From positions 2,098,501 through 2,162,500 of the forward strand of contig NZ_AP023321.1 of the NCBI RefSeq assembly GCF_015140235.1: a stretch of DNA of 64,000 nucleotides, written 5' to 3'. The DNA comes from Solibaculum mannosilyticum. GTDB lineage: Bacteria > Bacillota > Clostridia > Oscillospirales > Acutalibacteraceae. Positions 54,619 to 63,073 of this stretch are shown here, in pieces. A program made the position numbers and the translations under genes. Numbering within the stretch: the first letter of the stretch is position 1; each line of letters begins with the position of its first letter. Below the pieces are notes generated by a model. The model was not told the DNA's origin and searched no databases. It saw only the letters and a program-made list of their open reading frames with translations.

Positions 54619-56250
54619 TCTTTGCCGTTCCACGGTCTGATCGTCGCCCGGCAGGTTAACTTCTCTGATGAAGTTCCAGATCAGTTCAATCTTTTGCCTG
54701 CGGTGGCCGCTGGACTTATCCGGCACATGGATGATGATTTTCTTTACAAACTCATTGACGATGGTGGGGGTCAATTCCCAGATACCCACATACTTTCGCA
54801 CAATGACTGCAAAGCTTGCAAAATCGGCTTGATCCTGTTCAAAGGTTTCTACCGCTTGCCGCCATGCCTTGACCTGCTCCGTCAGTTCTTTTTGTTCTGC
54901 CTCATAGTCGGCAGAAAGTTTCAAGAACCGTTCATGGCTGATTGCCCCGCTGATGTCGTCCTCATAGATGCGTTTGAAAATACGGTCAAGTTCGGCAATA
55001 CGCTTTTCTGCTTGGGCGATTTTACGCTTGCGCTTCTTGGCCTCTTTCTCCGCTTCTTGGAACCGTTGCTTTTTCGCCGCTTCCTCAAATGCCATGGCAC
55101 CGTCAAAGAACAATGCCGTCACATCGAAAATCCGCTGTAACACAAACAATTTTAGCGTTTCTTCCCGGATAAAGTGGGCGGAACACGTTCCCGTATTGCT
55201 CTTATAATTGGAGCAGACATAGTGGTCTTGCTTGGGCGAAAAGCTGTTTGTCGTACAGAAATACAGCTTGTCCCCGCAATCCGCACAATAGAGCAAGCCA
55301 GAGAATAATCCTTGCTTCCCCGTCTTGCTGGGGCGGCGTTTGTTCTCCCGTAACTCCTGTACCCGCTCAAAGACTTGTTCGTCGATAATAGCGGGCTGGG
55401 TATTGGGGAAAATCCGCTGGTTCTCCGGGGCGTTATGCAGCCGCTTTTTCAGCTTGTGGGACTTGGAATAGGTCTTGAAGTTCACCGTGCAGCCGGTGTA
55501 CTCTGGCCGCTCCAATATCCCCGCCACAGACTTCGGGCCCCATTGATACGGCTTCTCCGGCAGCGGCTTTCCGTCCCGTTGGGCGTAGTGAGCCTTGACA
55601 GTCAGGACGTGTTGGGCGGTCAACAGCTTGGCAATCTGCATGGGGCCTTTCCCCGCAATGCACAGGGCGAAAATCCGCTTCACGATCTCGGCGGCTTCCT
55701 CGTCCACGATCCATCTCCTTTTGTCCGCCGGGTCTTTCGTGTACCCGTAGGGCGGATTGGTGCAGAGGTGTTCCCCGGCGTTTCCTTTGGCCCGCATGAC
55801 GGCCCGGATCTTCTTGCTGGTATCGCGGGCATAAAAGTCGTTAAACAGGTTGCGAAAAGGGGTAAAATCATTGTCCCCCTTGTCGCTGTCCACGCCGTCA
55901 TTGATGGCGATATACCGAATATCGCGTTCAGCAAAGAAGCTCTCGGTATAATAACCAACTTTCAGATAGTCCCGGCCAATGAGGGACATATCCTTGACAA
56001 TGACGGTTGTGACCTTTCCCGCCTCGGCCAGCCGGATCATCTCATTCCAGCCCGGACGGTCAAACGTCACCCCGGACACTCCATCATCAACGAAAAATGT
56101 CGGATTGGGGAAAGCATTATCGGTTGCATACTTCAAAAGGATTTTCTTCTGATTGGCAATGCTGTTGCTCTCGCCGTCCAGCGCATCCTCTTGGGACAGG
56201 CGGGCGTATAAAGCGGTGATGTTGTCGGGATAGTTGGTATTTGCTGTCAT
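54601..56250 (-). CDS. Large serine recombinase (TndX/TnpX type)
   Basis: 549 residues. Resolvase domain ~10-165 with catalytic Ser in ALYARLSQEDAL and the VDDGVSGVTFDRPGWNEMIR segment; recombinase domain ~180-290; a zinc ribbon in LLYCADCGDKLYF and HYVCSNYKSNTGTCSAH; coiled coil and DUF4368-like end. The enzyme excises and integrates Tn4451/Tn5397-type elements. The conserved DMSRLGRDYL reads DMSLIGRDYL here: the first catalytic Arg is Leu (codon CTC at 55981-55983), which may impair it. It overlaps no gene and lies at the left end of the element, next to TnpW. Confidence 0.92.
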   Translation of the reverse strand: MTANTNYPDNITALYARLSQEDALDGESNSIANQKKILLKYATDNAFPNPTFFVDDGVSGVTFDRPGWNEMIRLAEAGKVTTVIVKDMSLIGRDYLKVGYYTESFFAERDIRYIAINDGVDSDKGDNDFTPFRNLFNDFYARDTSKKIRAVMRAKGNAGEHLCTNPPYGYTKDPADKRRWIVDEEAAEIVKRIFALCIAGKGPMQIAKLLTAQHVLTVKAHYAQRDGKPLPEKPYQWGPKSVAGILERPEYTGCTVNFKTYSKSHKLKKRLHNAPENQRIFPNTQPAIIDEQVFERVQELRENKRRPSKTGKQGLFSGLLYCADCGDKLYFCTTNSFSPKQDHYVCSNYKSNTGTCSAHFIREETLKLFVLQRIFDVTALFFDGAMAFEEAAKKQRFQEAEKEAKKRKRKIAQAEKRIAELDRIFKRIYEDDISGAISHERFLKLSADYEAEQKELTEQVKAWRQAVETFEQDQADFASFAVIVRKYVGIWELTPTIVNEFVKKIIIHVPDKSSGHRRQKIELIWNFIREVNLPGDDQTVERQRKGRAA

Positions 56251-56253
56251 GGT

Positions 56254-56508
56254 TCATTCCTCCTGTAATGAACGTCCGCCAAACAGGTTGCTGTCCTTAT
56301 TATACCGTGCTTTGTGGTCTTTGTCAGTATCCGTGATGGTTTCTGAACGAATGAGCCGTACCATTTTGTCGTAAAGCAGTTCTGTGCCGCCGCAGGAGGT
56401 TTCCACCTCGTATACGGTTCTGCCGATTGTATAGCACACGGTTTCTTGTAGCGGATTTCCTCTTTTCGGGAGATAATCGCTCTCTTGTACTTTTGATTTC
56501 TGTTCCAT
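56254..56508 (-). CDS. TnpW-family transposon protein
   Basis: 84 residues from ATG 56508 (AAAGGACGGG upstream). CYTIGRTVYEVETSCGGTEL and YDKMVRLIRSE match the TnpW family of small proteins found upstream of serine recombinases in clostridial elements. Function unknown. It ends 3 nt before the recombinase start, so the two are coupled. Confidence 0.75.
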   Translation of the reverse strand: MEQKSKVQESDYLPKRGNPLQETVCYTIGRTVYEVETSCGGTELLYDKMVRLIRSETITDTDKDHKARYNKDSNLFGGRSLQEE

Positions 56509-56910
56509 TCCATTCCCGTCCTTTCTGGAAGAATCACAACAGAGCAAGCATAGGGAGTGTGGCCACACTCCCGCAAAATCTCCATTTCCGGCAACCTGCC
56601 GGAGCGGAGATTTTTGTCTGTTGGGAACTTCCCAAACCCTTGTTTTTTGCTTCGCTAATAATACGTTTGCAAGGACGGAAATTGCCCGTTAAATTCTGAT
56701 CATCCAATAAAATTCTGCTATATGAGGCCTGCTGACCTTGCGCTTTCTCATGGGAATTTGATAATCTGTCCTGCCTGCCCACCAGCCGTGCCGGAAAATC
56801 CTTGAAATAGTAGATTCTTCCCTCATTCTAAATGTGTAGCTGGACACCAAAAGATTTCATATTGCTTTCACATCGTTTTGGTATAATAGAAAAATATAAG
56901 GAGGGGTAAA
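56509..56910. other. Intergenic region of the element, rich in palindromes
   Basis: 400 bp between the divergent TnpW and response regulator genes. It holds a 20-bp perfect palindrome, GGGAGTGTGGCCACACTCCC (56553-56572), a nested repeat AAATCTCC...CCGGCA/TGCCGG...GGAGATTT (56576-56613) and TTGGGAACTTCCCAA (56619-56633). A TATAAT at 56882-56887 is the likely -10 of the response regulator gene. Confidence 0.6.
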
Positions 56911-57576
56911 ATGGCTGTTTTATTGATTGTGGAGGACGATACTGCCACCAATGAGGCAATCTGTGAATATATGAAAACCGCAGGGCATATCACCCTGTCT
57001 GCTTTTGATGGAGAACAAGGCTTGCAGATCGTAAGGGAACAATCTATTGATTTAGTGGTTTTGGATATTATGCTCCCGAAGCGAACCGGTTTGGAGGTAT
57101 TAAAAGAACTGCGCCAAACAAGCAACATCCCTGTCTTAATGTTGACCGCCCTTGATGATGAGCCTACTCAGGCAGCCAGCTTTGATGAAGAAGCGGACGA
57201 TTACATTACCAAGCCCTTTTCCATGCTTTTGCTGGGGAAACGGGTGGCTGCCCTGCTAAGACGGTGCGGAAAAAGCCCGGAACTGAACCAAATCCAGATT
57301 GGGGATATTACGGTGGATTTTGGTGGCTACACAGCTTCCGGCCAGAATGGGCCGATTGACCTCACGCCAAAAGAGATCGACCTGCTGAAATTACTGGTGG
57401 AGCATAAAGGACTGGTGCTTACCCGGTCGCAGATATTGGATGAGTTGTGGGGATATGATTACCCCATCATAGACCGCACCATTGATACCTATATCAAAAA
57501 TTTACGGAAAAAGCTGGGCCTTGATCGTATTATTACAGTAAAAGGCGTTGGCTACAAGTATGAGGAACAACCATGA
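56911..57576 (+). CDS. OmpR-family response regulator
   Basis: 221 residues; ATG with GGAGGGG upstream. Receiver domain ~1-115 (VEDD, phospho-Asp in LVVLDIMLPKRTGLEVL, MLTALDD, DYITKPFS) and winged-helix effector ~125-220 (LTPKEIDLLKLLVEHKGLVL, DRTIDTYIKNLRKKLG, VKGVGYKYE). Overlaps the kinase by 4 nt (ATGA). Probably controls the ABC transporter downstream, as in VanRS- or BceRS-type peptide-antibiotic responses (inference). Confidence 0.93.
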   Translation: MAVLLIVEDDTATNEAICEYMKTAGHITLSAFDGEQGLQIVREQSIDLVVLDIMLPKRTGLEVLKELRQTSNIPVLMLTALDDEPTQAASFDEEADDYITKPFSMLLLGKRVAALLRRCGKSPELNQIQIGDITVDFGGYTASGQNGPIDLTPKEIDLLKLLVEHKGLVLTRSQILDELWGYDYPIIDRTIDTYIKNLRKKLGLDRIITVKGVGYKYEEQP

Positions 57577-58688
57577 GAAACTTAAAACTCTTTTCTAAAA
57601 TTTTCTTATACACCTTTCTGGTTATGCTATTTGTAACCGTGATGGCCCATGTCTTTCTCTATGTACTTGCGCCTCAAATGACAGTAAGCACCAACCGTTT
57701 TGTGGAAGGGGCCATTATAGAAAGTGATGTGAACACCGGGATCTTAATAAAATCCGCCATCGGAAAAGCGCTGCCGGTATCCCTGTTCTTCTGCGTCATC
57801 ATTTCCGCCGGGTGTTCTTTATTGTTTTCCAGAGCAATGACGAGGCCAATCAAACAGATTGCTGAAACAACAGAAAAGATGGAAAAGCTGGATAAGGCGG
57901 CAAAATGTATGGTGCATACGAAGGACGAAACCGGTGAGCTGGCCGCCCGCGTGAATAAGCTGTATGCCAGCCTGCTTTCCACCATTGAAAATCTGGAAGA
58001 AGAAAAGCGGAAAGTCAGTGAGGCGGAACAGTCAAAAATTGATTTCCTGCGGGCCGCCTCCCATGAACTGAAAACGCCGGTGACTGCCCTCAACGCAATT
58101 TTGGAAAACATGATTTTAGGTGTTGGAAAGTATAAAGACCGGGATACCTGCCTACTGGAGTGCAAGGAAATCACCGAACAGCTCTCCTTTATGATAAAAG
58201 AAATTCTGGATACCTCCCGGCTGGATTTTACACAGGAGAAAAAGTACGTAGAAACCTTTGACCTGTCGGATAGCCTTTCGGCAATCTGTGAGCCTTACCA
58301 GTTGATTGCAGCGACCAAAAAGATCGGCTTTTCCCTAAGCATACAAGGAAAGTGTCTTGTCCATACGTCAAGGAAAAGCCTTGAGCGAATCCTGTCCAAC
58401 CTGCTTTCCAACGCGGTTTCCTACACAAATCCGGGACACAAAATTTCCGTTGTACTGACCGAACGCCAGATAAAAATTGAAAATGAGTGTACGCCCATCC
58501 CGCCGGAAAAGCTGGCCTATGTATTTGAGCCATTCTACCGCCCGGATTTTGCCAGAGACAGAAAGGACGGAGGGAATGGGCTGGGGTTATATATTGTAGA
58601 TATACTGTCAAAGGCCTTAGAATTGCCCTATCAATTTGAGGCGTCAGAAAATCCGCCGGGAATGTGCTTTACCCTTTTCCTATCTTGA
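57573..58688 (+). CDS. Sensor histidine kinase, two membrane segments
   Basis: 371 residues. Membrane segments ~10-32 and ~68-88 enclose a short external loop of ~35 residues; a HAMP domain (~88-140) leads to the His box RAASHELKTPVTALNAILEN and the ATPase with N box RILSNLLSNAVSYT and G boxes DGGNGLGLYIVDIL. The short sensor loop suggests sensing in or at the membrane, often through the partner transporter. Confidence 0.92.
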   Translation: MRNLKLFSKIFLYTFLVMLFVTVMAHVFLYVLAPQMTVSTNRFVEGAIIESDVNTGILIKSAIGKALPVSLFFCVIISAGCSLLFSRAMTRPIKQIAETTEKMEKLDKAAKCMVHTKDETGELAARVNKLYASLLSTIENLEEEKRKVSEAEQSKIDFLRAASHELKTPVTALNAILENMILGVGKYKDRDTCLLECKEITEQLSFMIKEILDTSRLDFTQEKKYVETFDLSDSLSAICEPYQLIAATKKIGFSLSIQGKCLVHTSRKSLERILSNLLSNAVSYTNPGHKISVVLTERQIKIENECTPIPPEKLAYVFEPFYRPDFARDRKDGGNGLGLYIVDILSKALELPYQFEASENPPGMCFTLFLS

Positions 58689-58806
58689 AAATGCTCTCCC
58701 TTGTGGGGAGGTTTTTCATTTTATACGCTGTTTCATACTGATTCCATATTGGAGTGCTATCCTATCAGCGTTGCAACACATATCCCAATGAAATGGAGGC
58801 CATTCT

Positions 58807-60171
58807 ATGAATTTTATGAATCGAGCATGGCTGTACATCATCCGCAAAAGAGGCAAAAGTATTCTTCTCTTTATTATTTTGCTGGTGATGGCAACCTTTG
58901 TATTGACCGCTCTGGCTCTTGGAAACGCTTCTAAATCTGCCCAGCGTGATTTGAGGCAAAGCCTCGGTGGGAGTTTCCTTATCGGCTTTGACTACACAGA
59001 GAACAACCCCTATTTGAAGGTGGAAAGCGTGAATGGCGGAACCCTGATGTATTCCACCCAACAGATCAGCCCGGAGCTGGTAGAGCAAATCCGGGGAATT
59101 GAGGGGATCAAGGAGTGCGGCGCCACGGTGGAGGGGCTGGCGGCTTTCCCTTCTCTGAAACTGTTCACTGGCAATATCCCCATTGAGGAAGAATTTCGTG
59201 AATCCTCAAAAATACTAAGCACATGGAAAAGCGAAGAGCTTACCCGGTTTACTTCCGGGCAGCTTACGCTGACAGAGGGGCGGCATATTCTGCCGGACGA
59301 TAAAAACAAGGGGCTTATCAGCAAAGATCTTGCTGATAAAAATGGCCTGAAAATTGGCGATAAAATCCAAACGGACAAAGGCGTGGAGATTGAAATTGTG
59401 GGCCTGTTCTCTCCAAGAGAAATCGAAGGCATCAACGATCAGGTGACAACCTACGATAAAATACAAAATCTCATTATCACCGATCTTGCCGCTTTAGTGG
59501 CTTATGAAAATGGCCCTGCAATCCAAGGATTTAATGAGCTGACAGTATCAGTAGACGATCCGCAGAACATGGAGGAAATCATTTCTAAAGTAAAGGGCAT
59601 CTCCGGTGTGGACTGGAAGGGATTCTCTTTTCTGGTTGACAACGAGGGCTATGAAAAAGCTGCGTCCTCTTTGGAACAATTATCGGAGCTGGTATCTACC
59701 ATTTTGATTGTCGTGCTGATTGTTAGCATTGCCATCCTCTCGCTCATTCTAACCATGTGGGCCAGAACCCGAATCCATGAAACTGGCGTACTGCTCTCTG
59801 TGGGGATCAGCAAGTTGTCGATCTTAGGACAGTATATTGCCGAGGTTTTACTCATAGCAGTGCTGGCATTTTCCATTTCTTATTTTTCCGCCAGTGCCAT
59901 TGCGGGGCAGATGGGAAACGTCTTGCAATCCGAGCAGGCTGTAACCGAGGTGCAGCAGGAGAATGGCTTATCTACCGGAAGCCGTGGTGAAGCCGGAACA
60001 GACACAGAAGATCAGAAAATAGAAACCCCTAAATTACAGGTTCGCGTACAGTTTGAGGAAATGGGGCTTCTATTCCTGCTTGGGATCGGAATTGTAACGG
60101 TATCCGCTGGAATTTCCTCGATTTCCGTAATGCGGTTGAAACCGCGAGAGATTCTATCAAAAATGAGTTGA
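58807..60171 (+). CDS. FtsX/MacB-type ABC transporter permease
   Basis: 454 residues; ATG with ATGGAGG upstream. One N-terminal membrane segment (~18-40), a large extracellular MacB-periplasmic-core-like domain (~45-280) and three C-terminal segments (~300-445) with the FtsX pattern (ARTRIHETGVLLSVGISKLS, ISSISVMRLKPREILSKM). With the ATPase at 60388 it forms a MacB-like transporter, probably for peptide antibiotics or for detoxification at the membrane. Confidence 0.88.
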   Translation: MNFMNRAWLYIIRKRGKSILLFIILLVMATFVLTALALGNASKSAQRDLRQSLGGSFLIGFDYTENNPYLKVESVNGGTLMYSTQQISPELVEQIRGIEGIKECGATVEGLAAFPSLKLFTGNIPIEEEFRESSKILSTWKSEELTRFTSGQLTLTEGRHILPDDKNKGLISKDLADKNGLKIGDKIQTDKGVEIEIVGLFSPREIEGINDQVTTYDKIQNLIITDLAALVAYENGPAIQGFNELTVSVDDPQNMEEIISKVKGISGVDWKGFSFLVDNEGYEKAASSLEQLSELVSTILIVVLIVSIAILSLILTMWARTRIHETGVLLSVGISKLSILGQYIAEVLLIAVLAFSISYFSASAIAGQMGNVLQSEQAVTEVQQENGLSTGSRGEAGTDTEDQKIETPKLQVRVQFEEMGLLFLLGIGIVTVSAGISSISVMRLKPREILSKMS

Positions 60172-60187
60172 GAAAGGTGGTAACGAT

Positions 60188-60376
60188 ATGAAAAAAGCAT
60201 GGAAATTGTTTCCCATATTCTTTCTTCTGGTACTGTTGTTCACTGGGTGCACCCAGCAGGAGAACAAAGCGGACGAAACGCAGGAGCAGTCTGGTGCGCC
60301 CATAATAGATTATGAGGTACCGGATAAAGTAAAGGACTATGATTTTAACTATGAATTTGTGCCCGAAGGTGAATAG
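60188..60376 (+). CDS. Small lipoprotein of the ABC operon
   Basis: 62 residues. Signal II KLFPIFFLLVLLFTGC (lipid Cys 21) and a short acidic mature part (IIDYEVPDKVKDYDFNYEF). It lies between permease and ATPase genes with 16 and 11 nt gaps, so it is an accessory of the transporter. No known family recognised. Confidence 0.75.
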   Translation: MKKAWKLFPIFFLLVLLFTGCTQQENKADETQEQSGAPIIDYEVPDKVKDYDFNYEFVPEGE

Positions 60377-60387
60377 GAGGTGCCTCT

Positions 60388-61035
60388 ATGGGAATTTTGG
60401 AACTGCAAAACCTAACATACTCTTATGACAAAAAGAAGAAGGTGTTAAGAGGGATCAACGCGCAGATGGAGGCCGGAAAGATGTATGCCATTCTCGGCCC
60501 CTCCGGCTGCGGCAAGACAACGCTCCTTTCCCTGTTGGGCGGTCTGGACAGTCCCACAAGCGGGAGTATTCTGTTTGAAGGGAAGGATATTGTACAGTCC
60601 GGATTAGCAGGACACCGGAAAAAGAATGTTTCGTTTATCTTTCAGAGCTACAACCTGATTGATTATATGACCCCGCAGGAGAATGTCCGGCTGATTTCCA
60701 AAAAACCGGCATTTCCGTTTCTGGAACGGCTGGGGTTGACGAAGGAAGAAGCAAGACGAAACGTGTTGAAGCTCTCCGGTGGCCAGCAGCAACGTGTAGC
60801 CATTGCGCGGGCACTGGCCAGCGAAACTCCGGTGATTTTGGCTGACGAGCCTACTGGCAATCTGGACGAAGAAACCGCTCAGGACATTACAGAAATCCTT
60901 AAAGAGAGCGCACATCAGATGAATAAATGTGTGGTAGTAGTCACCCACTCGAACGAGTTGGCAAAACAGGCGGATATGGTATTCCGATTGAAAAAAGGTG
61001 AATTGAGCTTGGAACAAAACAGGAAATCTTCATAA
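60388..61035 (+). CDS. ABC transporter ATPase (MacB/LolD type)
   Basis: 215 residues; AGGAGG upstream. Walker [12 protein letters not shown]-loop [12 protein letters not shown], signature [16 protein letters not shown], Walker [16 protein letters not shown] and H-loop [11 protein letters not shown] are intact. ATPase of the FtsX-type permease at 58807. Last gene of the RR-HK-permease-lipoprotein-ATPase run. Confidence 0.95.
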   Translation: MGILELQNLTYSYDKKKKVLRGINAQMEAGKMYAILGPSGCGKTTLLSLLGGLDSPTSGSILFEGKDIVQSGLAGHRKKNVSFIFQSYNLIDYMTPQENVRLISKKPAFPFLERLGLTKEEARRNVLKLSGGQQQRVAIARALASETPVILADEPTGNLDEETAQDITEILKESAHQMNKCVVVVTHSNELAKQADMVFRLKKGELSLEQNRKSS

Positions 61036-61165
61036 TATTTTTGCAACTGAAAGATTTGTCTTTCCTAATGTGTCTGAGTTGAAAGACATAGTGGTTATCT
61101 GCCGGACAACGGCAAAAGAAAAAAGCCATCGTGCAGCAGCCGTATTGACACGCCTATTTTACTTT

Positions 61166-61200
61166 GCGGTGGCTTTGAACAAATCAAAGCCGCCGCTTTC
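61166..61200 (+). terminator. Terminator after the ABC operon
   Basis: GCGGTGGCTTTGA-N5-TCAAAGCCGCCGC followed by TTTCCTTTT. Confidence 0.75.
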
Positions 61201-61243
61201 CTTTTGCCCGGCGTAGGATCGGTGGCCCACGGAGGGAGCCGCC

Positions 61244-61351
61244 ATGAAGCAAAAAGCGTTTCGACAGAATACGACGGGGTATGTACCGTTAAAAAAAGCC
61301 CGTCCCCGGCAACGGGGACGCGCGGCCACGAATATGAACTATACCATGTAA
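61244..61351 (+). CDS. Possible 35-residue basic peptide
   Basis: ATG with GGAGGG 8 nt upstream, MKQKAFRQNTTGYVPLKKAR and a Arg-rich end, TAA at 61349. Strongly basic. The good ribosome site and the position before a sigma-like gene, where similar small basic ORFs occur in conjugative elements, support it; coding potential is otherwise unproven. Confidence 0.4.
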   Translation: MKQKAFRQNTTGYVPLKKARPRQRGRAATNMNYTM

Positions 61352-61523
61352 ATCAACTGCCTATTGTTTCTTCTTTCACCCGGTGGGTCTATGACCTGCC
61401 GGGCGAAATTTGTTGTTTTTTGCGGTTCTTCGGTGCGGGCCGGGGCCGCTATATTGCTGCCAGTGAAAGGAGTGGTATCAGCAGCTTTATCTTTTCACTC
61501 TCCCGCAGATTGGGGGTGAGAAG

Positions 61524-61958
61524 ATGAACGAATACACCTTTGAGTATGTGGAGCGGAACCGGCTGGATACTTTCTGTAAAACGGTTTTACGCAACAAGGC
61601 CAGAAAATACCTGTCGGAGCTGGCCCGCCGCCGTGACCGGGAAAAGCCGCTGGACACCTTGCCGCAGGCGGAAATGGACAGACTCTGTACGCTGGATGAA
61701 TACCCCAGCGACAGCTTTACATTCTCGGCCTTTGGCTATGACCTACATATCCGGGACGAACTGGTGGCCGGAGCCTTTGCTACTTTGCCGGAGCAGGAAC
61801 AGCAGATTTTAATTCTGCGCTTCGTCGCGGCTATGGCGGACGGCGAGATCGGCGGCCTTGTGAGGATGTCCCGCAGCGCCGTCCAGCGTCACCGCACAAA
61901 GACTTTGAACAAACTGCGGCAGAGATTGGAGGGCAACGGAGGAAGGAACGCAAAATGA
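61524..61958 (+). CDS. Sigma-70-like factor of the element
   Basis: 144 residues; GGGGGTGAG upstream of ATG. The N-terminal half (YVERNRLDTFCKTVLRNKAR) resembles region 2; the C-terminal FATLPEQEQQILILRFVAAM with ADGEIGGLVRMSRSAVQRHR is a region 4 HTH. This is the sigma-like protein common in Tn916/Tn1549-type elements (Orf7-like). Overlaps the next gene by 4 nt. Confidence 0.82.
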   Translation: MNEYTFEYVERNRLDTFCKTVLRNKARKYLSELARRRDREKPLDTLPQAEMDRLCTLDEYPSDSFTFSAFGYDLHIRDELVAGAFATLPEQEQQILILRFVAAMADGEIGGLVRMSRSAVQRHRTKTLNKLRQRLEGNGGRNAK

Positions 61959-62191
61959 AGCAGCCCACATTCCACGGCAGGGTGCTTCTGCCCCTGTCTG
62001 ACTTTGCAGAGGCCCGCGCTGGTGATCCGCTTGCAATGGAGCGCATCTTACGATACTATGACGGGTATATAAACAAGTTGTGTACCCGGACGCTCTACGA
62101 TCTGGACGGTACGCCTCATGTGCGTGTGGACGAGCACATAAAACATCGGTTGCAGGCAAAACTGGTAGAAGCCATCATAAACAGGAAATAG
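61955..62191 (+). CDS. Small HTH-type protein (Tn916 Orf8-like)
   Basis: 78 residues. SDFAEARAGDPLAMERILRY followed by YDGYINKLCTRTLYDLDG and HIKHRLQAKLVEAI is the helix_turn_helix-type domain usually found after the sigma-like gene in conjugative transposons. Coupled by ATGA overlap. Regulatory role inferred only. Confidence 0.75.
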   Translation: MKQPTFHGRVLLPLSDFAEARAGDPLAMERILRYYDGYINKLCTRTLYDLDGTPHVRVDEHIKHRLQAKLVEAIINRK

Positions 62192-62266
62192 CAAAGACAA
62201 GGGAAGCCGCCAAGGGTCAAGATGAACGCTCCGCGCCCTTGACGGCTTCCTCCGTCTTTGCTGTAT
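62192..62266 (+). terminator. Long hairpin after the sigma-like/HTH pair
   Basis: GCAAAGAC...GGAAGCCG...AAGGG pairs with CCCTT...CGGCTTCC...GTCTTTGC, with small internal loops. It may be a terminator or a structural element of the transposon end. Confidence 0.5.
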
Positions 62267-62502
62267 GGTAATCAAGCGGATGCAAGCAGAAATCTGCTTG
62301 CGCCCGATGTTACGGGGACTTTCTGGCGTGGTTGGATAGCCGGAAGTATCTTACCATTCTTACCATCGCCAATGCAGTGTGAAATGCGTAGAAAACCGGC
62401 ATGCCATTTCATTGCAAAACAGCGCGCCGGTTCATTTTAGCAACCTCGTTTGTCAGCCGTTAAGTTAGTGTGTTTTTGATACTTCCTTATCGATGTTCTT
62501 CC

Positions 62503-62519
62503 AAGGCAGGAGCTTTTTT
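62503..62519 (-). terminator. Right half of the split terminator, right att junction
   Basis: AAGGCAGGAGCTTTTTT. It completes the hairpin whose left arm lies at 54528-54541. Before insertion it would have terminated both the DUF4854 gene and trxA. Confidence 0.75.
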
Positions 62520-62537
62520 ATTGTGTTGTGTAATATA

Positions 62538-62849
62538 TTAGCCCAGCATCTTTAAGATGTCGGCCTTGGGATGAACCCCCACAGAAGTGCTAACCACTTG
62601 GCCGTTCTTAAACAGGATCAAGGTGGGGATGCTCATAACGCCATACTGCTGTGCCAGTTCCGGCTCTTCATCCACATTGATCTTGACGACCTTGACCGAA
62701 CCGCTCTTTTCCTCCGCGACTTCGTCCACGATAGGGGAGAGCATCCGGCAAGGACCACACCAGGAAGCCCAAAAATCAGCCAGTACCGGCTGTGCTGAGG
62801 AAAGTACCTCTTGATCAAAATTATTTTTATTCACAGAAACAACAGACAT
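62538..62849 (-). CDS. trxA: Thioredoxin
   Basis: 103 residues from ATG 62849 (AAAGGAG 8 nt upstream). VLADFWASWCGPCRMLSPIV carries the WCGPC site; YGVMSIPTLILFKNGQVV carries the cis-Pro. A general protein disulfide reductase, and the natural electron donor for the CcdA encoded elsewhere in the window. Its downstream terminator was split by the neighbouring element. Confidence 0.95.
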   Translation of the reverse strand: MSVVSVNKNNFDQEVLSSAQPVLADFWASWCGPCRMLSPIVDEVAEEKSGSVKVVKINVDEEPELAQQYGVMSIPTLILFKNGQVVSTSVGVHPKADILKMLG

Positions 62850-62988
62850 GCTGCATTCTCCTTTCAATTGATGGAATGTTTTGATTTAATGGATTTAGTA
62901 TACCCTGATTTTGCCGTCTTTTCCGTGACTATATCACACTATTTGTCTAGGATTTTCAACAGTGGTTTTATTGGGATCTATGAAATGC

Positions 62989-63017
62989 AAAAAGGTCCCG
63001 GAAAAAATCCGGGACCT
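62989..63017 (-). terminator. Terminator of (former) rpsI
   Basis: AGGTCCCGGA-N5-TCCGGGACCT with TTTTT on the minus strand, 57 nt past the rpsI stop codon. Confidence 0.8.
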
Positions 63018-63073
63018 GATGGCAAAACGCCATTGTTGCATATGCAAGATCGAAATTTTCCAAATGTCTCCTG

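Larger units (their letters stand above)
61036..61523. other. Spacer between ABC genes and sigma-like gene
   Basis: 488 bp. It has a terminator at 61166-61200 and a possible 35-codon gene at 61244. The rest shows a short hairpin (GAAAGA-TTTG-TCTTTC, near 61050) and nothing else recognised. Confidence 0.5.
54544..62508. mobile_element. Integrated element, about 8 kb, serine-recombinase type
   Basis: Bounded by direct repeats AAGGCA (54544-54549 and 62503-62508). Just inside, ATAAGGAAGTA (54557-54567) is inverted as TACTTCCTTAT (62480-62490). Removing the element rebuilds a perfect terminator, AAAAAGCTCCTGCC-CTAA-GGCAGGAGCTTTTTT, between the DUF4854 gene and trxA. Contents: large serine recombinase, TnpW, two-component system, FtsX-type ABC transporter with a small lipoprotein, and a sigma-like/HTH pair. 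No relaxase or type IV secretion genes, so it cannot be self-transmissible as it stands. Confidence 0.75.
62192..62537. other. Right-end region of the element
   Basis: Holds the long hairpin at 62192-62266, a 9-bp palindrome pair GCAAGCAGA/TCTGCTTGC (62282-62301), an AACCGGC/GCCGGTT pair near 62392-62433 and the right att junction. No gene is seen. Confidence 0.55.

Noticed and set aside
61204-61527. 107-residue plus-strand frame before the sigma-like gene
   Set aside because: No good ribosome site and no domain; the better supported 35-codon frame at 61244 lies in another frame of the same stretch.
54601-62191. A complete conjugative transposon
   Set aside because: No relaxase, coupling protein or secretion genes between the ends; at most a mobilisable or decayed element.
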